Below are positions 21,707 to 31,781 of a DNA stretch of 64,000 bases, piece after piece. Origin of the DNA: Rhipicephalus microplus (lineage: Eukaryota > Arthropoda > Arachnida > Ixodida > Ixodidae); assembly GCF_043290135.1 (NCBI RefSeq), contig NC_134702.1, positions 81,393,317 through 81,457,316 on the forward strand, read 5' to 3'. How positions within the stretch are numbered: the first letter of the stretch is position 1; each line of letters starts with the position of its first letter. The position numbers were made by a program, and so were the translations under genes. The notes under the pieces are model-generated. The model ran no database searches and had not been told where the DNA came from. It worked only from the letters and a program-made list of their open reading frames with translations.

Positions 21707-23269
21707 CTACGCGAGGGAGGCGAGGACTGGGCTCAGCGCGTCCAACACCTGTAACCCGCTTCGAGCGGTTGGAGTTCCCAGGCTTCTTAGTATGTCTGCC
21801 ATGACAGCGACGAGGGATCGTAACATCGGGATGATCTGTCGATCGACCCTTGACACATCCTCAACGGAAGTAGACTCGGTGGAAGGTGTAGGGCGGCGAG
21901 GCCTCGCAGGAGGCTCCTTTGCAGGCTGTGTACGCGGAAGCGTAGGCCACTCATCCGCAGCTGTGAGCTTCTCCACTTCTTTTCGCTTCGTGCTTACTAC
22001 TTCACTCGTGCTCGGAGGAAATGGGTTATGCGCAACACTCTGTCCTCCACGCCTCCGTCGGCGACTACGTCGCCGCCGTACCCTTTCAGCAGCCTCTCTG
22101 TGGGTTGAATTGTCCCTAACCATTTGTTTGATAATGGCGATTTCCTTCTTAATCCGAGGGCATTCCTTGGATGCAGCATCATGCGGACCATCACAGTTTC
22201 TGCACTTCAGACTTGTTGCCCGACATGCGTCTGCAGTGTGCGGCTCAGCGCATCGGGGGCATACTGTGGTGTTTGTACATACACTCTTGATGTGACCAAT
22301 TTTCATGCAGTTATGGCACTGGAGTGGTTTAGGGACAAATGGTCGAACAGGATGTCGGAAGTGTCCCACTTTGACATGCGACGGAATGGAATCTCCTTTG
22401 AACATTATCTTTACACATCGGGTGTTTCCGAGGCGAAGTACATTCGCGATGAGAACTCCTTCGTTCGCTGGTTTTATGAGAGTTGGGAGGTCCGAGTTTG
22501 CTATGGCCAAATCAATGTCGTAGATTACTCCCGCCGTGCAGGCACCGTCCATTGGAATAACCGGTCGTACTTTGATGCCTCCCAAATCTGATACTCTGCG
22601 AAGCTTGTCTATGGCGCTGGCAGTCATTGTGTCCACAGCTAGAATATTCTTCCGCGTGTTCACCCGGATATCCTTAATGTCGTTTGGTGCTACCCCCTCA
22701 AAGTACATAGAGAGAGCTTGCCTGTTTACTGCTCGAAGGCTGATGGTGGAGTCCTCGGGCATGAAGAGGATGGTGTGCGGCCAGCATTCTCCTTTTGACT
22801 GAGACGTTAATGTCCCTGCTGGTGAAGACGACTTGATACTTCTTCTTTTGGCCTTCCTGCTTCTCACGGTCTCGAAGTCGTCATCCGACGAGTCGTCGCC
22901 AGTGGCCGAGTACAATTCCGTGTCCTCGCTGGTGCTCGAACAGGTGCTTCGTTTCCGCGACGAGCTTGCCAAAGGTGGTCTATGGTCGGACATAGCCGCA
23001 GAAGGCTCCACGTCCACAGCCATGATGCAGTGACTATCACCGTTGGCCTCACTGGTTCTGGGCCAGGCGCGCTGATTTACCGAGGAGCTCGCCATAGCAG
23101 ACCTCTGGCTGGGCGGACCAGTGGATGACTCCGCGTCCGTCGCCTTGGGGCAGGGAGCAGCGTCTCCCGTAGAAAGCGAAAAACTTGATAACAATGCTCG
23201 GAGCCGAAAGCAGAAGCGTTCTATGAAGAGACACTTCGTCGTCGTCCCCAGGGAGGGGCGGCAGGGCAA
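21707..23269 (-). CDS. LINE ORF1 protein, Gag-like RNA-binding protein with three zinc knuckles (up to 520 aa)
   Basis: ORF1 proteins of this kind package the LINE RNA into a ribonucleoprotein. Three cysteine-histidine knuckles lie at residues 318-331 (CHNC...H...C), 337-349 (CPRC...H...C) and 356-370 (CRNC...H...C), the last with wider H-C spacing. They are followed by an Arg-rich stretch at about 397-408 that could bind RNA. The N-terminal 150 residues are Ser-rich and acidic (SEDTE, DDSSDDDF), then Lys/Arg-rich, and probably disordered. The first ATG of the frame is at 23269. A second, Met59 (MASSSVNQ, base 23095), is the more likely true start, because the first 58 residues look like translated leader; that would give 462 aa. 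The frame ends in TAG at 21707-21709, four bases before the ORF2 ATG. Confidence 0.9.
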   Translation of the reverse strand: MPCRPSLGTTTKCLFIERFCFRLRALLSSFSLSTGDAAPCPKATDAESSTGPPSQRSAMASSSVNQRAWPRTSEANGDSHCIMAVDVEPSAAMSDHRPPLASSSRKRSTCSSTSEDTELYSATGDDSSDDDFETVRSRKAKRRSIKSSSPAGTLTSQSKGECWPHTILFMPEDSTISLRAVNRQALSMYFEGVAPNDIKDIRVNTRKNILAVDTMTASAIDKLRRVSDLGGIKVRPVIPMDGACTAGVIYDIDLAIANSDLPTLIKPANEGVLIANVLRLGNTRCVKIMFKGDSIPSHVKVGHFRHPVRPFVPKPLQCHNCMKIGHIKSVCTNTTVCPRCAEPHTADACRATSLKCRNCDGPHDAASKECPRIKKEIAIIKQMVRDNSTHREAAERVRRRRSRRRRRGGQSVAHNPFPPSTSEVVSTKRKEVEKLTAADEWPTLPRTQPAKEPPARPRRPTPSTESTSVEDVSRVDRQIIPMLRSLVAVMADILRSLGTPTARSGLQVLDALSPVLASLA

Positions 23270-23394
23270 AGAAACTACTGCGCCTCGTGACCTTGAGCAC
23301 TTCTTTTTTTATTTTTCTTCGAATGTGCGGCATTTTCAATGTGATCGCGCGCGCACGCGTGGACAAGTAGCGTCCTCCCGCGGCTATATCGGTA

Positions 23395-23880
23395 ATTTAA
23401 TTTTAGGGGCGAACCTCCTTAAAGCGGCACCCGTTTATCCCTCGTCGTAGTCGTAGTGCGTAACCAGTCTGACGCTTTGACCTGCAAGGTGGTGCTGGTG
23501 GGAGATTTCTCCTGTGCGTTGTTGAACAATAAAAAATTCGCAGCTTGTGCGTTAACTAAAAGCCGAATTCCCCTGTCTCTCATTGCCAATTAGCAGCCAT
23601 TTGCATGTACATTGAGCACATAGGCTTGATGGACGAACGGACACACAGACAGATGCATGGACGGACGCACGGATGATTGCACGGATGGCTGGACGCATGG
23701 ACGGATGCAGGGGCGGATGCATGGACGAACGCAGGGACGGACACACGGATGGACGTGCGGACGCACGAACAGACGCACGCACGGACGGTGAAACAGACCG
23801 ACGCATGGACGGACGGAAGCAAGAACGATTGGACGCACGGATGCTTCGCCCCATTCTCCATCATTCACTCCGTCGATATG
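23395..23880. repeat. GGGGCGAA-ended modular repeat with ACGG-type minisatellite
   Basis: The left end TTTTAGGGGCGAACCTCC with TCGTCGTAGTCGTAGTG matches the reverse strand of about 28890-28970. From 23625 to 23845 is a degenerate 4-bp array (ACGG/ACGC/ATGG, mostly GGACGGACGCACGG-like). The right end GCTTCGCCCCATTCTCCATC plus CACTCCGTCGATATGCTG is the inverse of the left end of the repeat at 27258. Long open frames on both strands within the array are low-complexity artefacts. Confidence 0.65.
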
Positions 23881-23887
23881 CTGCCAT

Positions 23888-23990
23888 TTTTTTCGGTCAC
23901 AGACGCACAGACGATTCTTCGCTCACAACCAACGGGACCGATGCCAGTGGCGGATTTTCTGCGACACGAGCTCTTTAACGCTATCGTGTT
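23888..23990 (+). repeat. tRNA-Gly-like SINE, 3' fragment
   Basis: Contains TTCGGTCACAGACGC, TTCGCTCACAACCAACG and CTGCGACACGAGCTC, ending at CGTGTTAAAA. It aligns with the body of the copies at 16676 and 63165 but lacks the tRNA head. Confidence 0.65.
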
Positions 23991-25080
23991 AAAACACAAA
24001 TTTGCGTGGCAAATCTGTGCGAACGCGGCATCGAATTGTAATATTCGCTGATCGCCAAATCGTCTTTCACAGTTTTTGTGCTCACTTTGAAAGTTCGCTT
24101 TGTTGAAGACCACGAGACGAGGCATGAGAAGATACGTATGTGACGTTGGGGCGATAAGAGAAGTTCGCGAGCAATCGCACGAGCAATCACACGAGCGCAC
24201 GGCAGCAGTTATCAAATGCGAAGCAGCTTATGGTGGTGCTCAATCCAGTGTGCGGCGTGACCATTTTTACTGCGCATGTGCCACCGCTCCCTCTCTTCCT
24301 GCGTGAGCGCGAGGATGTGGGAGGAGGTAGGGTGGTGGTGGTAGTGGTTAGAAGATGAGAGAAGGCACCTAACTTCTGCAACCCGGTCGGGAGCATGGCG
24401 CAGTGCCTAGGAGGTAGCAGAGCGTTGCCTCCGTTTTGTTTCTCCTCTCCCGTCTATTTCTTCACCACAGCTGTGCGCTCGTATACACCGCTGCGCGCTC
24501 TCAAACAATTGTACTCTCCTAGCAGCGTTGGGTGTTCACTTTGCGGCTCACACACAGTACTACGCATGAATGGGAGGGGGGACAACATAAGTGGTTCACA
24601 ACATACGAAACTCCACACACAAATGAAACATATAAGAAAACATACAAATGAAAACAACAAATTAAAACACAAATCAACACCAGCACTGCTTTGCATCCCC
24701 ACATGATTTCCTTCAGTGGGAGATGATGATATGCTTATTCTGAACACGAAGGAAACTTCTACCAGCCATTATTATAGTGTAGAAACGCGCATATACCAAG
24801 CGGTAGCTTTCAAATGAAATGCCGAATCAAATTAGGAAAACAAAAAGAATATAAGGAATCGAATATGAAGTAATAAAGGAATGTTTTTGTGGTCTTTACC
24901 TTTTGAACCTTTCTTGCCAAGTAAACTTCCATTGAGGAATGCAGTGATTGGTTGGCTTTTTGTTTTTGTTATTTGCTTGACGTAATATATAAATGTAGTA
25001 AAACTGCGTAGCATACTTTATTATTGCTTGTTTAACCATGTTGCGAAACTAGAGCACGATCGTAGAAGCAACGAAGAATT
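23991..25080. other. No recognisable gene
   Basis: Mixed sequence with a GGTGG-rich patch near 24325-24350. No family motif was seen on either strand. Confidence 0.35.
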
Positions 25081-25490
25081 ATGAGGGGGGGGGGGGAAGA
25101 AGCAACAAAAAGGGAGAAGGCAGGGAGGTTAACCAGAAAGACATCCGGTTGGCTACCCTACACTGGGGGATTAGGGAAGGGGACAAGAAAGACGAGAAAG
25201 AGAGAAGAGGGGGGAAATAAAAAAAAGGTGGGGGAGAGACTGACAGTAATTTCACTGCAGCGTGTAGAACTCTACCGCATGTCAGAGGCGTTCACACAAG
25301 CCTGTCTTTCTCAGGAAACACAGCAGGGCTTTCACTGCCTTGTGGGCTGTCGAGGCATGAGAATTATGAGCTTTCCTAGAATACCCTGTATAGGGGTGAT
25401 GCTGCAAAGCTTTTCGAATAATCGAAGTAGCGAGCTGCAACTACTCTGGAAACTGGGCAGTAGCTATACTGTATACAAACCTTGAATCGA
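25081..25490 (-). repeat. LINE 3' end fragment related to the 18-23 kb LINE
   Basis: On the plus strand, GGCAGGGAGGTTAACCAGAA, CATCCGGTTGGCTACCC and ACACTGGGG reproduce, in the same orientation, the 3' UTR hairpin of the LINE at 17880. The sequence continues rightwards as probable 3' UTR of a diverged subfamily without an open RT frame, so the copy is strongly 5' truncated. Its right boundary is approximate. A G-run at 25082-25095 marks the tail side. Confidence 0.65.
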
Positions 25491-27257
25491 ACTATTTGCC
25501 GGCCTACAAATCGATTTCTACTGAAACATTCGGCTGTTCGCAGACTCCCACTGCAAAGCACTACGCTCCTTTGCAACTCAACTGAATGTAGATGACCAAA
25601 CAAAAAACTAAAAAATGGTCTCAGAAATCTTTCGAAGGGTGCCTTCGCTATGTATTATCGCGCACTGAAAGTTATAAAATTAGAAAAAAAGTTGCCTCAT
25701 GATAGTTTCACCTTTCCACGATATCTTAGTAACACGAGTTCGGTAGCGTTTCTCACGATATTAAAAAAGTACCACCTCTGGCGGCGCTGTCTCCGTGTTG
25801 TTCCTAGGGCAATTAATTCTTTGATCGTGCGGTTACAACTGCGGACTGTAAACAATAGCTTCAGGAAATGCTTTTTTTAAATTATGCATACTAGATATCG
25901 CAAGTGCCGTAGCTTTCTAGGAGAACATGCAAAATTGCGAGGTAGTTACAGCTCTCCAGCTCAACTTTTTTTCCGGGTTAGACTCGGTAATTTAATAATT
26001 AGCAGCATCGCTTCACTGCCCGCAAATAAGACCGTCAGACCAAGGCGATGATGAATCGCATCAATGTTGCATGGGAACATCGCTGAAGTTAACTATACCA
26101 AGCTGGCCACTGCCTACCTGCTGCTTCCGTTATTACTCGCATGTGCGCTAAAGAAAATTAGCGCGGACGTACCTCTTCCTTCCCATCTCTTCTTTTCTCG
26201 CTTAATTCTATAAGCGATAACGATTGCCCCGAGCCTTGTCCTCAGGAGTTCTCGTGGGTGTAGCGAGCACAGCGTGGCCGAACACAACTCAGAAGAAGAA
26301 CAAGAACAAATAATTGGTGCCGAGCAATGTACGGCCGCCCTTCACCACTCCAAGACGGCAAGTGCTCTCGACTCCTGCAGTAACGACGCCACAGGCACTC
26401 AAGGTTGACGATGCGTCGATGATGCGAGAACTAATTGCAGCCCGAGGACAAAGAAGATTGAGTTGAAGATGAGCGAATACTTGATTAGCGCTTGTACATT
26501 ATGAGAAGGTGTCAGCCCGCAGACATCACTGCAATAGGGAGGGTTGTGGAAAACACGCGGCGGGAAAACAGCGCCAGCACAAAATTTCTAAGGAAGCGAG
26601 CAACGTCGCCTGGAGACCCGCAAAGGTAACCGACGTTTTCGAGGCCACGTTTGCCTCCTTTCGCCGACGTAGTTGGGACCGTCTAGAGTGCGTACAAGCT
26701 CGAGGCAAACACTGTCAGTGTCTGAAGAAGGGGGCACTCGTTTGCAGTTCGTTACTCCGGCATCGCCGCGAGGCCTCCAATGACCCCCTCGAAGTCGTCC
26801 TCCAGCTCTCTCCTTTTGTGCTTTGTTGTGTGCGTATGACTTTCTTTTTGGCATGTCTATATGTATCTGCGGGTGCGTAGACGCACGTGTATGTGCGCAT
26901 GACAGTCGTGCGTCTTCTGGGTATGCGTGTGTGTGCGCGCGCCTGACAAGGTGTCAGCATGAGAAGACTATGGGAAGACGATGCAGCAGAGAAAAACAAG
27001 GGCCACTCTATATGTCCTTAGAGTAGAAGTCGACCAAGCCGCTGACGAAGAAAGAGCTCTCGTTTTTAAAATATCCATTTGCTCATCCAGCTATTCAAAG
27101 TATCGAGCTATTCCAAGTATCTTGGACACGTGCGTAGATATAATTCTCGAGTACAATGTGGGGTCGTTATTTGAAGTTTGAGATTACCAAGACAGGCTGG
27201 CAAAAAAATCTGAAAATTAATATTTGCTGAGGCTATGCGCATGTCTGCAAAACAAAA
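25491..27257. other. No recognisable gene
   Basis: The longest frame (26509-26880, plus, 123 codons) has no family motif, and its overlap with several minus-strand frames suggests chance. A GT-rich patch lies at about 26870-26945. Confidence 0.35.
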
Positions 27258-27840
27258 TCACAGTATATTCACGGAGTGAATAATGATGAGTGGGGTGAAA
27301 CGCTGCAGGGCTTCATTGCTAAACCATGAACCATCAGTGAATAGCGCCCACTACATCATCAAAGACGTGACAAACACTGTATATATTTATACAAAAATTT
27401 TATTATTCGTAAGTAGTAACTACACTTCAGTTCCGTTCCCTCTTCATTATAAGGGCTTTAAGTCGGTGAGGTGGTGGATCGGTGATGGGGTGTAGTGGCA
27501 TGCTTGCAAGGACGAAGTAGTGGGCAGTTTGCTAAAGTGGAACTGTAGGCAGTCACGTAGAAACAAGGGATGGACATAGTGGGACAATACATGGTTCTTT
27601 AAAGCACACCACCATGGATATAGGAGCACGACCATCTTGCATTTCATATTGGCTACTTCTTAACAGTATTTGCTTTATGGTCGGTGAAGTAGTGGATCGG
27701 TGATGGGGCGTAGTGGGATATTTGCAAAAACGAAGAGTGGGCAGTTTGCAAAGGTGGAACTATGGGTGGTCACGAACATACATACAACGGATGGAAAGAC
27801 CCCCACCTTTAGAAGCTTCGCCCCCTTAAAAAGAATAAAA
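27258..27840. repeat. GGGGCGAAGC-family repeat with a 218-bp internal duplication
   Basis: The left end reads TATTCACGGAGTGAATAATG then ATGAGTGGGGTGAAAC, and the right end reads AGAAGCTTCGCCCCC. These are inverted versions of one another around GGGGCGAAGC. Inside, GTGGATCGGTGATGGGG occurs at 27474 and 27692, each followed by GTGGGCAGTTTGC and GTGGAACT, a direct duplication with a period of 218 bp. Confidence 0.6.
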
Positions 27841-28261
27841 TATCAGACACCTATGAAATGCAAAATCCCGTAGCCTGCATTCCAACAAATTGTTATCCAG
27901 CTAACCATGTAGAAAAAAGATAATCTATAGAGCAGTGAAACTCCGCATTACGCGTATCTACGGTCGGAACCTAGACGCATGATAAACCGACGCTGCGAAA
28001 TACTCCAAGGTTCTAGAACATACCACCAGAGTCATCGACAGCAAGAGCAAAGAGAAAACATTGGCTAGCATCGCAACAAAACAATAGGCACGACTCCGGA
28101 AGCATTATCCTGACCATGTCAACCTGCATGGAGGAAGCAATAATAATCGCAGGTTTTCAAGCAATATCTGAAAAAATTTCAGAAAGGGAGGATTTAATTC
28201 CAAAAAGTCGTATATATCATTACCGAAACGATAAACAAAAAATCATATCATCTCCAAAAAA
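27841..28261. other. No recognisable gene
   Basis: AT-rich spacer between two repeats of the GGGGCGAAGC family. No motif was seen. Confidence 0.3.
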
Positions 28262-28980
28262 AAAAGAATGATGATGAGTGGGGCGAAGCAGCTATCCATT
28301 CATCCGTACGTACGTCCGGACGGACGAACAGACAAGGGTATGAAAGCACGGACGGACGGACTGATGGGCGCACGACGAACGGACAGAAGCACGGATGCAC
28401 GGAAGAACGGAGATACGGACGGATGCACGGACGGACTTACAGACAGGTTTGTGGGCGGATGGATGAACAGACTGACAGAGGTACGGAAGCACAGACGGAC
28501 GACCTGACGGATGCACGAATAGACGCTTGGACGAACTGACAGGCATACGGACGGAAGCACGGACGGACATACGGACGGACGCACGATGGACGGACAGAAA
28601 CACGGATGCACGGACGGACGGCCAGAGCTGCGGACGCACGGACGGACGCACGCATGAACGGAAGCACGTTAGGACAGAAGCCTGGATGCACGGACAGATG
28701 CACACATGGACGGGTGGACGGACAGACGGAAGCATAAGCGGACATATGTAAGCACGGAATAATGGATGGACGGGAGAACAGACGGACGCTTCGCCCTACT
28801 CATCTTCCCTCCGTGGATATTCTGTGAAAACCACTGAGGCCATCTAGTCCTTATTTCCAATGGCATATGTACACAACGCCATTTATTGAGCAATTCATGA
28901 ACTAGAGGTGGCTACATACTGCCACAACGACTACAGAGGAGGGAACGACCCATGGTCTACGGAGCTTCGCCCCTAAAAAC
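28262..28980. repeat. GGGGCGAAGC-family repeat with ~480-bp minisatellite
   Basis: ATGATGATGAGTGGGGCGAA at 28268 and GCTTCGCCCTACTCATCTTC near 28788 are inverted copies of one another and enclose a minisatellite (about 28315-28787) of degenerate GGACGGAC/ACGGACGC/GGATGCAC units. Right of it, CTCCGTGGATATTCTG and, at 28955-28972, GGAGCTTCGCCCCTAAAA give a further end. No transposase. Serine/proline/valine-rich or Asp-Gly-Arg-Thr-rich frames across the array are artefacts of 4-bp periodicity. Confidence 0.7.
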
Positions 28981-29225
28981 ACCTACCGGAGAGACATCGC
29001 TTGGACTCGAGAGCACAAGTTCCTGCTGGGAATGAGGCAGCCGATGTTTGCACCCGAGTTTATATTCATCGGGACTTCCCAGAGGGTGAGCCGAGAAGTG
29101 AGTCCGATGATTCCCGAAAGTAGCAGCGCTACAGCCCTGAAACGAAAACTTATCCGCCACCTCTAGCTTCAAAAAACCAAAAAAGCAGATACCCTAAAAA
29201 ACTCCAAACCAATTTATACGGTGAC

Positions 29226-29660
29226 GACATTCCAATGCACCAAATTTTACCAACCAAACACCCATACATACCTGCATGTGTGGTAGTATACCAGATTCCA
29301 TATGCTATATGGGGCGGAGATACGTACGAAAGCCTGGCATTGTAGGCGATCAAGGAATACCCAAAGAGCAGTGGAAGGCGAAGCTATCATACAAGGGCCC
29401 AAAGAATCAGCGTCGCCTGTCAGTCAGTGCGTGCGTGTGTGACAACATTTTAATGCACCAAATTTTACTAGCCAAACACCTACACACCTATCTGCATCTG
29501 CGGCGATGTACCAGACTTCCTGTACCACATGATGCACAGATACGTACCAAAATCTGGCTCTGGAGGCGATCAAGTAATACCCAAAGAACAGTGGGGGGCG
29601 AAGTTATCAGACAAGGACTGGATGAATCGGCGTCACCTGATAGACTGTGCGTGCATGTGT
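29226..29660 (+). repeat. Tandem duplication, 218-bp period
   Basis: AATGCACCAAATTTTAC begins at 29234 and 29452. Both copies continue with CCAAACACC, ATACGTAC, GGCGATCAAG, AATACCCAAAGA and CAGTGG in register. The second copy runs into the TG-rich tract at about 29640. No coding signal is conserved between copies. Confidence 0.8.
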
Positions 29661-29962
29661 GCGTGCGTGCGTGTGTGTGCGTGTGTGTACGTGTTTGGTT
29701 GAGTGTGCGTTTGTGTGTGTTTGTGTGTTCATGTTTGTGTCGGCGTATGTAGCATGTGTGTGCATGCACGTTTGTGTGTGTGCGTGCGTGCATGTGTGTT
29801 AATGCGTGCGTGCGTGCGCGCGCGTCTGTGCCTTTGCTTGCACATGCGTACGTGTGTGTGCGTAAGCCAGTGTGTATGTGTCTGCGTGTGCAGTGTGTGT
29901 GTGTGTGTGCGTACATGTTTGTGTGTGTGTGCGTGTGTGTCTGTGTGTGTCGAATGTGTTGA
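29640..29962. repeat. Degenerate (TG)n tract
   Basis: About 320 bp rich in TGTG/GCGTGCGT with frequent substitutions. Cys/Val-rich and Thr/His-rich frames across it are artefacts. Confidence 0.9.
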
Positions 29963-31094
29963 GCCTATCTCTGCTATACACTACCACGGCAGAGGATGTC
30001 ACAACAGAAAAAAAACAATGTAGGTGTCATTAAGCGTCCTTCTTTGGAACTATACGCCAACAACTGTTATTTTACTGCTGTTTGCATTTTACACAGCGAC
30101 CCGATATGTTTTGTTCCATTCAGCTTACGTTTATGTCTCCCATTTTCCTTTACTCAGTGCAGGGTAGCAAACCAGACACTTGCTTTCTAGTTGACCTCCC
30201 TGCCTTTCTTCATACCATATATACCTCTCTAGCTGAATTACTGTGGCGATGTCGAAGAGAGGTTGTGCCCTTTTGTCTAACTCGTATGTAATTTCCGCAC
30301 CACAAAAATGGTTACAAAAAAAACTCAACATGTAAAACTATAACATATTGAAAACTTAAACAAATAAAGAACATAGCAGGACAACTCAAACTGCTCATTG
30401 GATGCCGTTGTAGCAGCCGTATTATGGTCAAGGACATTAACTCGGACCACCATTTTACGCTGCCGAAAGTAAAGACCTGCGACCACTTACAGTTAGCGTT
30501 GACGGGTGCTAGACCACATTTTCTCATACGCTAGTAGCCTAATAGCCTCTTCCATTAACCTGTCGCCTTTCATCTTTCCTTATGTAGCCATGCCAACATC
30601 AATAAAAGCTCGAGCTGCTATTACTGACCCCGCCAACGCCCGTTCTCTAAGTAATTTCGCACGTGGCCGATGCGTCAGCGTAACTCGGAAGTCATTAACT
30701 CAAAATACGGATGAATAATCCTAACTAACGTTGTCATCTTCCATAGCCACTTCGTTGGTTCAGATAGCAGGGAGACCGCTGAAGCAGAAAGCCGAGAGAG
30801 CCTGGTTTTTAAAACTATAAAACATGACGAGTTTAACGCCACTTGCGAAGCTTTCTTCTCTGAAAACCTGTATAAATTTTCTCAGTGTACATTTGTTCAG
30901 GTACGAAAACTAATACGGCAAAAGTGTAAACTGATGTTTCAAAGGTCACGTTGAGTAAAAGCTATTTTTCAATGGTGCTTAAATTGGTCAAGAAAGAATG
31001 ATCACTTTCGTAATTACCATGGCTGGCAGTGCCATATAAAAATATGGGCTTATTTCTCATTACGTGACCCCTAGAACACAAGGAAATGAGAATT
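29963..31094. other. No recognisable gene apart from the LINE 3' end at 30090-30235
   Basis: Apart from that LINE fragment I see no protein motif, SINE or array. Confidence 0.35.
30090..30235 (+). repeat. LINE 3' end fragment, plus orientation
   Basis: AGTGCAGGGTAGCAAACCAG, then TTTCTAGTTGACC and TCCCTGCCTTTC match the 3' UTR hairpin and terminal segment of the LINE at 17880, here in plus orientation. No ORF2 sequence precedes it, so it is an extremely truncated insertion or an old relic. Confidence 0.65.
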
Positions 31095-31372
31095 AGCAAA
31101 ACAGAAACACTGCACAAGCATTCCACACAGATGGCCAACCGCGAAAGCTGAAACAGGCCACGTTGGTAAAGGGAACGAGGATTTGCCCCAAAAAACAAAA
31201 AAAAAACACTGCCTAAGGACTCCGCACAGATGGCCAACCGCGAAAGCTCAAACAGGCTGCGTCGGTAAAGGGAACGAGGATTTGCCAAAAAAAAAAAAAG
31301 AAAAGAAAACACTCCCCAAGCACTCCGCACAGATGGCCAACCTCGAAAGCTGAAAAAGGTCGCGTCAATATT
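31095..31372. repeat. Three tandem ~100-bp units separated by A-rich runs
   Basis: CACAGATGGCCAACC occurs at 31126, 31225 and 31328 (spacings 99 and 103). Each is followed by CGAAAGCT and, in the first two, GGTAAAGGGAACGAGGATTT then an A-rich run; the third diverges after the CGAAAGCT segment. Length differences come mainly from the A-runs. An open minus-strand frame crosses all three, but the repeat, not selection, explains it. Confidence 0.85.
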
Positions 31373-31781
31373 GATCACGAGCTGGGATCTATCAAAATGT
31401 CTTCTAGTGTAGTTTTTGATTCCTTAGTTACCATGTTTAGGTGACACGTACGTGCTTCTAACTTTTCGTATTTGGTAGCGTTAGTTCAAGGATATTAGGA
31501 ACACCTGAAGAATTTTATGGGCATTAAATAGTTTTGCGTCAGCTATCATACCTGACTATATAAGCTGATAAAACCTGAAGAGATACTGATGCAAGCGCGA
31601 AAACACTTCTAGGTAGCCTATGCCAGCACAGCTTCATCGTTAGTTATGCAAACTCACCGAGGCCACCGGCTGTCCATGCCGGCTGTGGCACTTTAAAGAG
31701 TGGGGCGACATCAGTAATGGGGCTTTCCGTTAAGCTTTCTCTACTTTTCAGTGAAATTGTGCATCAGATATGGTGGCTGAT

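Larger units (their letters stand above)
17880..23394 (-). mobile_element. Complete-looking two-ORF non-LTR retrotransposon (LINE, RNase H-bearing I/R1/LOA-like group)
   Basis: A ~5.5-kb element on the minus strand, with a 5' region (about 23270-23394), ORF1, a 4-base gap, ORF2 and a ~150-bp 3' UTR. It ends in a (GA)n tract on the plus strand (CT-rich tail in element sense, 17880-17897). Both ORFs are open throughout. The 3' UTR carries a hairpin shared with four other LINE ends in this window. AGGGGCGA occurs at 17872-17879, directly beside the tail, and at 23405-23412, and may be an 8-bp target-site duplication. However, the right-hand occurrence also belongs to a repeat family (TTTTAGGGGCGAA), so the 5' boundary is uncertain by tens of bases. 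Clade placement rests on the EN-RT-RNase H order; RT phylogeny was not done. Confidence 0.85.

Noticed and set aside
18031..23269. Many plus-strand frames opposite the LINE ORFs
   Set aside because: Antisense shadows; the minus-strand ORFs carry all recognisable domains.
17872..23412. AGGGGCGA on both sides of the full LINE as a firm target-site duplication
   Set aside because: Only 8 bp, and the right-hand occurrence lies in a repeat family that normally contains it; kept as a possibility only.
23552..24051. Frames rich in Pro-Ser-Val-Arg or Asp-Gly-Arg-Thr, resembling repetitive structural proteins
   Set aside because: They follow the 4-bp periodicity of the minisatellite and appear on both strands.
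26509..26880. 123-codon frame with Cys/His residues at its start (HHCNREGCGKH)
   Set aside because: Not a recognisable zinc finger, no continuation of the pattern, and overlapped by equally long antisense frames.
28268..28751. 147-codon frame and relatives over a minisatellite
   Set aside because: Same reason as at 23.6 kb; no conserved start or flanking coding sequence.
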